From positions 372,001-436,000 of the forward strand of contig NZ_JACIJK010000002.1 in the NCBI RefSeq assembly GCF_014199305.1: DNA of 64,000 nucleotides, written 5' to 3'. A program made the position numbers and the translations under genes. How positions within the stretch are numbered: position 1 is the first letter of the stretch; each line of letters opens with the position of its first letter. Below the pieces are notes generated by a model, which saw only the letters and a list, made by a program, of their open reading frames with translations, was not told where the DNA came from and ran no database searches. This document shows, piece after piece, positions 1 to 7,764 of the stretch. Source of the DNA: Sphingomonas aerophila. Lineage in GTDB: Bacteria; Pseudomonadota; Alphaproteobacteria; Sphingomonadales; Sphingomonadaceae.

Positions 1-224
1 CGGTCCTGTCGCACTCCGTTCTTAGCGTGTCAGCCCGGACTCACCTTCGTTCAGGGGTGCTACCGCTCGCGTCCTCGTAGGCCACTCGGTCCAACTTAAC
101 GGCGACGATGCAGACCGACTGCACGATAAATCAAACGTCTCCCTCGCTCCGGTCCCCGCGCTCAGCGTTCGGGCCGACCACGCTCGGGCGGAGGCAGCCA
201 GACGCCCTCGCCTGCCCCAGGCCG

Positions 225-1592
225 TTAGGCTGCGGGCAGCTGGAGGATCGCGAGCGTTCCGCCGCTGGTAGCCTCGGCCAACCTGAAGCTTCCGCGGTTT
301 CGGGCGGCGAAGTCGCGAACGATGCTGAGGCCAAGTCCCGCACCTCCCGTGTCGCGATTACGTGAGGCGTCACCCCGTTCAAAGGGGCGCAGCAGGCGCT
401 CACGGTCGACAAGCGGAATGCCCGGACCATCATCCGAAACCGATATGCAGACGCTTGCGGCAGTTCGCTCGACGGAGACAACCCCGCCACCCGCATAGTC
501 GATCGCATTCTGAAGAAGGTTTTCGATTGCCCGTCGGAAGGCGAGCGGCGGTGCTGACACAAGCGCATCTTCGCCGTGGACGAGGCAAGACGACGAACCG
601 CGTCCCTGCATCTCCTGAACGATGTCGGCGAGCACTGGCTTAATGTTCAGTAGTTCCGGTTGAGCTGCCGCGTCCCGCGCGAACGTTAGTACCTCGCCGA
701 TCATGGCCTGCATGCGTTCGATGTCGGCGATCATACGCGTGCGCTGAGGTTCGGGCGCGGCCTCGACGCGTAATCTCAAGCCGGTCATGGGCGTACGCAG
801 GTCGTGCGCTATGGCAGTCAGCATGCGTGCACGCTCCGCCGCCTCGGTCGCCAGTCGCTTGCGCATGGCGCCGATCGCCGCGGCGGCTTCGCGCAGTTCG
901 CGGGGTCCTTCTTCGGGCACTGCGTCAGCGCTGTCACCGAGTGAGCTGGCGAGTGCGCGGAACGGACGCGTCAGGCGGCGCGCGAAGATCCACGCCAAGG
1001 GAATGAGCAGCAGCAACGTGATCGCGAGCGACATGACGATGTTGCGCTGCCACCCGGTCAGGAAAGGCCGGACAGGTTGGACGTTCAGCCACTTCCCATC
1101 CTTTCGCAGGACGCTCAACGCGAAGCCGGGCCGCAGCAGCCCGAGCGCGGACTTCCGGTAGGCGTCGGGCTCCTTTCTCGGATCGATCATGTCGAACAGA
1201 CCCTTTCCGTGTTGTCGGAAGATGACGGTCTCTCCGGCGATGGAGTCCTCCGGAAACGGCGCGCTGAAGCCTTTCTCACGAGCGCGGATGCCGACCTGTT
1301 CTTCCTTTTCGAGCAAAGTTACTGTGACAGATCGCGGTGCCCGATGCAGTTCTACCGCGATCAGCCCCTCCAATTGGGGCACGCGTGTGCCGGGCAACGG
1401 CTCGCCGGCCACCTCTCGCTCGAACTCGGGCGAGGGATGGTGCAAAGCCGCAAGCGCTTCTGCCGCACTCATCCGAAGCGGCGGCGGCGGTGGCGCAAGT
1501 ACGACTATCGTCCCGGTCGTCGCGACGCTCAGGATGGCCACGGCGACTCCGAAGCCGCCGATCGACATCAGCGCGCTTAGCGGGCGCCTCAC
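225..1592 (-). CDS. Two-component sensor histidine kinase
   Basis: Inner-membrane sensor kinase of 455 residues that should autophosphorylate and pass phosphate to the regulator encoded just upstream. A first membrane segment lies near residues 12-32, a periplasmic sensor loop of about 150 residues follows, and a second membrane segment lies near 183-205, then a HAMP-like linker. The dimerisation box IAHDLRTPMTG places the phospho-accepting histidine at residue 263. The ATPase domain shows ENLLQNAIDYA (N box), DDGPGIP (G1) and GAGLGLSI (G2), so it looks intact. Its start overlaps the end of the response regulator gene by 4 bp (ATGA), so the two are translationally coupled. The signal sensed is unknown; the loop has no recognised domain. 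The pair faces a TonB receptor gene, which it may control (inference). Confidence 0.93.
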   Translation of the reverse strand: MRRPLSALMSIGGFGVAVAILSVATTGTIVVLAPPPPPLRMSAAEALAALHHPSPEFEREVAGEPLPGTRVPQLEGLIAVELHRAPRSVTVTLLEKEEQVGIRAREKGFSAPFPEDSIAGETVIFRQHGKGLFDMIDPRKEPDAYRKSALGLLRPGFALSVLRKDGKWLNVQPVRPFLTGWQRNIVMSLAITLLLLIPLAWIFARRLTRPFRALASSLGDSADAVPEEGPRELREAAAAIGAMRKRLATEAAERARMLTAIAHDLRTPMTGLRLRVEAAPEPQRTRMIADIERMQAMIGEVLTFARDAAAQPELLNIKPVLADIVQEMQGRGSSSCLVHGEDALVSAPPLAFRRAIENLLQNAIDYAGGGVVSVERTAASVCISVSDDGPGIPLVDRERLLRPFERGDASRNRDTGGAGLGLSIVRDFAARNRGSFRLAEATSGGTLAILQLPAA

Positions 1593-2311
1593 CCCGCACG
1601 CACCGCTGGCGCGAGACGGTACCCGACGCCGCGTACCGTTTCAATGATCGGGGCGGGGTCGGCATCGGCCAGCTTACGACGCAGGCGGCTTATTGCGATG
1701 TCCATGGCTCGGTCGTAGGACGCTACATCCAACCCGCGCGCGAGGTCGAGCAGAGCGTCTCGGGTCAGGATCCGTCCCGAGCTCCGAACGAATGCGGCTA
1801 GGAGGGCATGCTCGCCCTCGCTCAGAGCGACAGGACGCCCGGCGGGATCGCGCAATCGCCGTTCCTCGGCGTTCAGCCACCAACCTCCGAACGTCGCGCC
1901 TCCCCTGGCTTGCTCCGGATCGGGCTTGTCCGCCACGGGCCGCCGAAGCAGTGCTCGAACCCGGGCCAGAAGTTCACGGGGCTCGAACGGCTTCGTGAGA
2001 TAGTCCCACGCACCGACCTCGAGCCCCACAATCCGGTCTGTCACCTCGTCGAGCGCACTGAGCATCAGGATAGGAACGCCGGTCGGCGCCAGGCGACGAC
2101 ACAACGACAATCCGTCCTCGCCCGGCATCATCACATCCAAGACGATCAGATCGGCAGGCGCTTGCCGCATCTCCCGATCGCACGCGGCTGCATCACCGGC
2201 AGCCCGAACGGCGAAGCCATGGCCACCGAGAAATTCCGCAATCGCGTCCCGGATGCTCGCGTCGTCGTCGACGACGAGGATCCTGCTAGTGGCGATGACC
2301 GCTGACTCCAT
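1589..2311 (-). CDS. OmpR-family response regulator
   Basis: DNA-binding response regulator of 240 residues. The receiver domain has the acidic pocket at residues 15-17 (VVDDD), the phospho-acceptor Asp59 in LIVLDVMMPGEDG and the conserved Lys107 in YLTKPFEP. The C-terminal winged helix ends with the typical VRGVGYRL turn, which places it in the OmpR/PhoB class. It is the first gene of a two-gene operon with the sensor kinase. The divergent gap to the TonB receptor gene is only about 110 bp and could hold a shared, regulator-bound promoter; I see no clear direct repeats there. The chosen ATG at 2311 gives a few residues before the first beta strand; an internal start is possible. Confidence 0.93.
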   Translation of the reverse strand: MESAVIATSRILVVDDDASIRDAIAEFLGGHGFAVRAAGDAAACDREMRQAPADLIVLDVMMPGEDGLSLCRRLAPTGVPILMLSALDEVTDRIVGLEVGAWDYLTKPFEPRELLARVRALLRRPVADKPDPEQARGGATFGGWWLNAEERRLRDPAGRPVALSEGEHALLAAFVRSSGRILTRDALLDLARGLDVASYDRAMDIAISRLRRKLADADPAPIIETVRGVGYRLAPAVRAG

Positions 2312-2422
2312 GGCGACGACGTAGCGGCGCCATGTAGCATTTGCGTGTCATCGCTCGCTACAGAAGCGTCATCACAAAGCTACCCAAAGCCGCTGATACC
2401 GCCCCGAGAGCAGGACGGGAGA

Positions 2423-4960
2423 TTGGACTTGAGGGCCCAAGCAACATTGTTCGCGGGGCTGCTGGCCGGAACAAGTTCCAGCGGCGCCGCCGCGCAGCTG
2501 GCCTCCAAGCCTGGCGTAGCGACGCCGATCGTGTTGACGTCGATCGGATCGGGCCCGACCGGGTCGCCCGCGGCCACTCCCCCTTCGGACGAGCGCGCCG
2601 CGCAGTCCGGCACTGCCGCCCCCGCGAGTAAGCCGGCGCCTCTAGCCGGGCAGGCGCTGGGTGAACCCCCGAAGATTGGTCCGACTTCGACGCCGGCTCC
2701 ACCAGCGCCTACCCCGGACGATGGTGGCGATGAAGACGTCATCGTCGCTGGACGGCGCCCTCGCGGGTCCGTCCTGGGTGACATTCGGCCCGAAAGGACG
2801 TTCCGCGCGGCCGAAATAAGGGCCATCGGCACCGACGACGTCGAGGCGCTGTTGGCGGCAATCGGACCACAGACGGAAAGCAATCGTGGACGGGGCGACG
2901 AGGGCGCGGTTACCCTCCTGAATGGCCGGCGCGTATCGAGCCCTTCCGAAATCGCGCGCATTCCGACTGAAGCGATCGAGCGTATGGAGATTTTTCCGGA
3001 AGAGGTGGCGCTAAAGTACGGCTACCGGGCGGATCAGAAGGTCGTGAACGTGGTGACCGTTCAGCAATATCGGTCGAGCATAGGCCAGGCGGGTTTCAGC
3101 ACGTCCACCCAGGGTGGGCGGGAGGTAGGTAACGCGGACGCCGACTTCCTGCTGATCCGCAACGACACCCGCTACGGCTTCGGGGCAACTTACAATCGCT
3201 CCGCGCGACTGCTCGAGAGCGACCGACGCATTCAGCAAGCCTCCGGCATGGCCGGACTTGGACCCTTCAGAACACTGCTGCCTTCCACCAAGCAATTGGT
3301 CCTTAATGGCGTCGCTGGCGGGCATGTGCTGGGCGAAGTATCCGCGACGGTGAACGGACGCGCCGAGACGAACCGGAACCGGAGCCTGCTTGGCCTTGGC
3401 GAAAGCGGCGCGCTCCGGCGCCGCAGCGATCAGGACTCTGAGCATCTGGGCACGACTCTCAGCGGACGGAGCGGCGGCTGGCAGTGGACCGCTCTTGGCA
3501 ACTATGATCGCGCCGCAACCAGGACGGTGACCGACCTCGACGCCCCATCCCGCCGACGCGACGACGCTCGCTCGACGGACTCGGTCGCAAGTGCCGACCT
3601 GGTCATGTCCGGCCCGCTCGTGGATCTGCCGGCCGGCCCGCTGTCGGCCAGTTTCCAAGGAGGGGTCCGGTTCCACGACTTCGAGACCCGAGTGGTGAAC
3701 GGCTCGACGTCGCCACGATCGGAACGCAACCGTGATCAGGGCGGGCTTCAGGTCAACCTCGATCTGCCGCTTCTCGACTCCGTCGACCGCGGGCCCTCGA
3801 AGCTTGGCCGAATCTCGGCCAACGCGAACATCGCGATTGATCGCTTGTCAGACGCCGGCACCATGTGGAGGTTCGGGGCTGGTCTGAGCTGGTCGCCAAT
3901 CCGGGCCATCGGCTTTATCGCCTCGGGAACCAGCGAGCAGGGGGCACCGGCACTCGACCAGCTTGGGGGGCCGACACTGGTCACCCCCAACGTCCGCACC
4001 TACGATATCGCCCGGCGCGAAGTGGTGGACGTCACGCAGGTTTTCGGCGGTAACCCGACCCTACGTAACGACGAACGTCACGTCGTCAGGTTGGGTCTGA
4101 ACGCTCGTCCGTTGTCGCGAATCAACCTGACGCTCAGCGTCGACTACGTCGCGGCGCAGACCGACAATCCCGTTACCGCCCTGCCGATCGTCTCGCCCCA
4201 GGTGGAAAGAGCCTTTCCGGATCGGTTCACCCGCGACAAGGATGGGAGGCTGCTTCGGGTAGACGCGCGTCCCATCAACTTCGCGGCTTCCCGTCAGAAG
4301 CAGTTTCGATGGGGACTCAATCTCACAAAGCCGCTGGGCCCGGTGCCGCCCGGCATGGCGGACGGAATGATCCAGATACCAGCCGATCAGATCGGGCAGA
4401 TGACGCCAGGGCCAAACGGCACCTTCACCTTTCACCCCCAGCCTGGAAGCGCGTTCGCCCGCAACATCATGACCGCTTCAAGTAGACTGTTCGTAAGCCT
4501 ATACCACAACTGGTATCTCGAGGACTCCCTCCTTCTTCGCAAAGGACTACCAACCCTCGATCTGCTCAATGGGGGCGCGACAGGTACCGATGGCGGTCGG
4601 CGTCGTCATGAGATCGAGTTGGAAGCCGGCGCGTTCCAGCGCGGTCTGGGAATTCGCCTCTCAGCGACTTGGCGCAGCGGGACCGAGGTTGGCGGCTTGG
4701 AGGGCGCGGCCGATCAACTGCGGTTCGGAAGCCTCGCCTCCATGGACCTTCATCTCTTCGCCAACCTCGCCGAGCGTTTTGGCGGCTCCAAAAGTCCGGG
4801 ATGGCTGAAGAGTACGCGTTTGACCTTCGACGTGACCAACCTCTTCGACGCGCGCCAAAGGGTCCGCGATGACTCCGGCACGACGCCGCTAAATTATCAG
4901 CACAACTATCTAAATCCGCTCGGCCGCACGATCAGCGCTCGATTGCGGCATGTTTTCTGA
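2423..4960 (+). CDS. TonB-dependent outer-membrane receptor
   Basis: Outer-membrane receptor of about 845 residues for TonB-driven uptake of an unidentified ligand. The frame stays open back to a GTG at 2345, but I prefer the TTG at 2423. It is preceded by a purine-rich GGACGGGAG ribosome site and gives a signal peptide (LRAQATLFAGLLAG ending in AAAQ). A Pro/Ala/Thr-rich linker of about 100 residues follows. Then comes a TonB-box-like DEDVIVAGR and a plug domain (VTLLNGRRVSSPSEI, IERMEIFPEEVALKYGY). The rest is a beta-barrel that ends in an aromatic residue (ARLRHVF), as expected for BamA-assembled proteins. It faces the two-component operon and lies upstream of a GH92 gene, so a glycan or glycopeptide ligand is possible but unproven. 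Confidence 0.8.
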   Translation: MDLRAQATLFAGLLAGTSSSGAAAQLASKPGVATPIVLTSIGSGPTGSPAATPPSDERAAQSGTAAPASKPAPLAGQALGEPPKIGPTSTPAPPAPTPDDGGDEDVIVAGRRPRGSVLGDIRPERTFRAAEIRAIGTDDVEALLAAIGPQTESNRGRGDEGAVTLLNGRRVSSPSEIARIPTEAIERMEIFPEEVALKYGYRADQKVVNVVTVQQYRSSIGQAGFSTSTQGGREVGNADADFLLIRNDTRYGFGATYNRSARLLESDRRIQQASGMAGLGPFRTLLPSTKQLVLNGVAGGHVLGEVSATVNGRAETNRNRSLLGLGESGALRRRSDQDSEHLGTTLSGRSGGWQWTALGNYDRAATRTVTDLDAPSRRRDDARSTDSVASADLVMSGPLVDLPAGPLSASFQGGVRFHDFETRVVNGSTSPRSERNRDQGGLQVNLDLPLLDSVDRGPSKLGRISANANIAIDRLSDAGTMWRFGAGLSWSPIRAIGFIASGTSEQGAPALDQLGGPTLVTPNVRTYDIARREVVDVTQVFGGNPTLRNDERHVVRLGLNARPLSRINLTLSVDYVAAQTDNPVTALPIVSPQVERAFPDRFTRDKDGRLLRVDARPINFAASRQKQFRWGLNLTKPLGPVPPGMADGMIQIPADQIGQMTPGPNGTFTFHPQPGSAFARNIMTASSRLFVSLYHNWYLEDSLLLRKGLPTLDLLNGGATGTDGGRRRHEIELEAGAFQRGLGIRLSATWRSGTEVGGLEGAADQLRFGSLASMDLHLFANLAERFGGSKSPGWLKSTRLTFDVTNLFDARQRVRDDSGTTPLNYQHNYLNPLGRTISARLRHVF

Positions 4961-5195
4961 AGAGGAACAGGTGGTGAAGCCTCGGTTGCTGCGCCAGAGA
5001 TGACCCGCGAAGGCTCCCCTTCACGGAGCTTTGCGTGCGCTTACGAAGGAGCTGGCGCGGGCCACATCCAGTGCCATGTTAATGGGTCTGTACGCCCCGG
5101 CCGAGTTGGGGCATCGGCTCCCGCGGCGCAGGGCGCCGCCCTTTGCCAGGGATCAGCTATTGGTGAGAAGCAGCCTTTCGGTTTAGCACTTGCCC

Positions 5196-7502
5196 ATGAA
5201 GCTTCGCCTCGCTGCCGCGCTCGCGCTCTCTGCGCCGACCCTGATTGCCTCGGGCTATGACAAGGTCGACCCGTTCATAGGAACCGGCGGCGAAGGGCAT
5301 ACCTTTCCCGGCGCCGTCGCCCCCTTCGGCATGGTGCAGCTGAGCCCGGACACCGACACGGGCTGCCAGATCCGCGACTGCTACAGCCATGCCGCGGGCT
5401 ATCGCTATGACGACCCGACCATTCAGGGGTTCAGCCACACTCATTTCTCGGGCGCGGGGCATTCGGACCTTGGCGACTTCCTGGTCATGCCGGTGTCGGG
5501 CGATGCGGTGCCGCTGGAGCCGGGCGACCCCAAGGTGCCAGAATCGGGCTACCGGTCGCGCTTCAACCACGCCGACGAGGTCGCGCAACCTGGTTACTAC
5601 GCGGTGACGCTGGCGGATGCGGGCGTGCGCGCGGAGATGACGGCGGGGACCCGTGTCGGCGTCCATCGTTATGCGTTCCCGGCAGGCAAGGCGGCGCATC
5701 TGGTGCTCGACCTGCGTTCCTCGCTTTACAACTACCCGGGCAAGATCCTGTGGTCGTCGCTGCGGCTGCACGCCGACGGCACCCTCACCGGCACGCGCCA
5801 GACCCGCGGCTGGGCACCCGACCGGCAGCTCTTCTTTGCGATCCGCTTTTCGGCGCCGCTGACCGGCCATGCGTTCGTCAGCACGGAGAAGGACGTCACC
5901 TACAAGGGCTTTCAGGGACCGGGCCGGGGCAGCGACGCACTCGCTGAGCGGGCCGGGCGGGCACTGGTGGCGCGGCTCGACTTCGGACAGCTTTCGCAGC
6001 CACTAGAGGTGAAGGTCGCGCTCAGTTCGGTCGATGAAGCGGGCGCGCTAGCCAATCTCGACAGCGAGGCGGGCGGCTTTGACCAGATCCGTGCCGCAAC
6101 CCGACAGGCCTGGACGCAGGCGTTGGGCGCGGTCGACCTGCAGGCGCCCGCGCCCATGGCAAAGAGCCTGTATACCGCGCTCTACCACAGCCTGCTCGCA
6201 CCCTCGGTCGCGGGGGATGCGGACGGGCGCTTTCGCGGGCCGGACAATCAGGTCCACAGGGCGGACGGCTATACCTTCCGTTCCACCTTCTCGCTGTGGG
6301 ACACCTTTCGCGCCGAGCATCCGCTGCTGGCCCTGGTCCAACCACAGCAGACCACGAGCGAGATCGTCCGATCGCTGATCGACAGCCGCCGCTACAGCCC
6401 CGACGGCATCCTGCCCGTCTGGCAGTTTCAGGGACGCGAGACCTGGACCATGATCGGCTACCACGCCGTGCCGGTGATCGCAGACGCGTACCTGAAGGGC
6501 ATCCGCGGCTTCGATGCCGACGCGGCGCTCGACGCCATGGTCGCGAGCGCGACCTATGCCCCGTACGGCGGCCTCGGCGAGTATCAGCGGCTCGGCTACG
6601 TCCCGATCGACCGCGAGCCGGAGGCAGCGTCCAAGACCGTAGAATATGCATATGACGACTGGACTATCGCCCGCATGGCACGCGCGATGGGCCGCATTGA
6701 CGTCGCCAAGCAGTTCGAGGCTCGCGCAGGCAATTGGCGCAACAGCTTCGACCCGAAGACCGGCTTTGTCCGCGCCCGGTTGGCATCGGGCGCGTTCCGC
6801 ACGCCTTTTAACCCTACCGCGATCAACTATGGCTCCGACTACACGGAGGGCAACGCTTGGCAGTATAGCTGGTTCGTGCCGCAGGATCAGGAGGCGTTGT
6901 TCCGTACGATGGGCGGCGACAAGGCGGCCGTCGCCAAGCTCGACGCGATGTTCGACTACGACAATTCCAAGCTCGACTACAGCCATGCCGAGGATATCGC
7001 CGGGCTGATCGGCCAGTACATTCACGGCAACGAACCGAGCCACCACGTCGCCTACCTCTACGACCATGCCGGCGCGCCGTGGCGGACACAGGCGCGGCTG
7101 ACGCAGATCGTCGCTTCGCAGTACAAGCCGACGCCCGATGGCCTGTCGGGCAATGACGATTTGGGCCAAATGTCGGCTTGGCTGTTCTTCACCGGGCTCG
7201 GCTTTTATCCGGTGACGCCGGGCAGCCTGCAATACGCGATCGGTCGTCCGTTCGTGGAACGCGCGGTGCTGAACCTGCCCGATGGCAAGCGCTTCACCGT
7301 CGTCGCGGACGGGATGGCACCGGGCAACGACTATGTCGGTCAGGTAGCGCTTAAGGGGCGGCCGCTGACACGCAGCTACATCACCCATGACGAGATCATG
7401 GCGGGCGGCGAGTTGCGCTTCGTCATGCAAAAGCTGCCGAACAAGCGCTGGGGTACGGCCCGATCAGCGCGGCCCTACTCAATGAGCAGCGCGCGCGAAT
7501 GA
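5196..7502 (+). CDS. GH92 exo-alpha-mannosidase (copy 1)
   Basis: Predicted secreted calcium-dependent exo-alpha-mannosidase of about 768 residues. The frame opens at TTG 5190, but the ATG at 5196 gives a clean signal peptide (MKLRLAAALALSAPTLIAS). The N-terminal sandwich begins with the family hallmark DPFIGTGGEGHTFPG and PFGMVQLSPDT. In the catalytic (alpha/alpha)6 domain the probable acid sits in TEGNAWQYSW (Glu about 551), the substrate loop is HGNEPSHH (about 610-617), and the base motif is GNDDLGQMSAW (Asp about 653/654). The GNEP loop plus GNDD resembles structurally studied alpha-1,2-specific members; that linkage is inferred. It stands alone in its orientation, with no close downstream partner. 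Confidence 0.93.
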   Translation: MKLRLAAALALSAPTLIASGYDKVDPFIGTGGEGHTFPGAVAPFGMVQLSPDTDTGCQIRDCYSHAAGYRYDDPTIQGFSHTHFSGAGHSDLGDFLVMPVSGDAVPLEPGDPKVPESGYRSRFNHADEVAQPGYYAVTLADAGVRAEMTAGTRVGVHRYAFPAGKAAHLVLDLRSSLYNYPGKILWSSLRLHADGTLTGTRQTRGWAPDRQLFFAIRFSAPLTGHAFVSTEKDVTYKGFQGPGRGSDALAERAGRALVARLDFGQLSQPLEVKVALSSVDEAGALANLDSEAGGFDQIRAATRQAWTQALGAVDLQAPAPMAKSLYTALYHSLLAPSVAGDADGRFRGPDNQVHRADGYTFRSTFSLWDTFRAEHPLLALVQPQQTTSEIVRSLIDSRRYSPDGILPVWQFQGRETWTMIGYHAVPVIADAYLKGIRGFDADAALDAMVASATYAPYGGLGEYQRLGYVPIDREPEAASKTVEYAYDDWTIARMARAMGRIDVAKQFEARAGNWRNSFDPKTGFVRARLASGAFRTPFNPTAINYGSDYTEGNAWQYSWFVPQDQEALFRTMGGDKAAVAKLDAMFDYDNSKLDYSHAEDIAGLIGQYIHGNEPSHHVAYLYDHAGAPWRTQARLTQIVASQYKPTPDGLSGNDDLGQMSAWLFFTGLGFYPVTPGSLQYAIGRPFVERAVLNLPDGKRFTVVADGMAPGNDYVGQVALKGRPLTRSYITHDEIMAGGELRFVMQKLPNKRWGTARSARPYSMSSARE

Positions 7503-7764
7503 TCTCCGACGCGGCGGGAGTTTTCGGCGGATGCCGCGCTGCTCGACGCTGCTCCGGCCTACCAAGAGCATCCCTGACCTCAGCAACTCGATTGCTACCG
7601 CTGCACCGTTGCATCTGCAAGCGAGGCAATCTGTTGGGTCAGTCAGCGTTTCGAGAGGTGTCCCCTTGGCGATCGGCGCACGGCCCAGTCCGGCTGACCG
7701 GCCGGGCTCGTCTCCTCGATGGGTCAGGCCTTCTCGTTCTCTTCAACCGTGCCCGCTCGCCACC

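Noticed and set aside
6048..7430. Long minus-strand open frame of 460 codons
   Set aside because: It is antisense to the GH92 gene at 5196. High GC content at codon position three of the real gene produces such shadows; no motif or start signal was seen.
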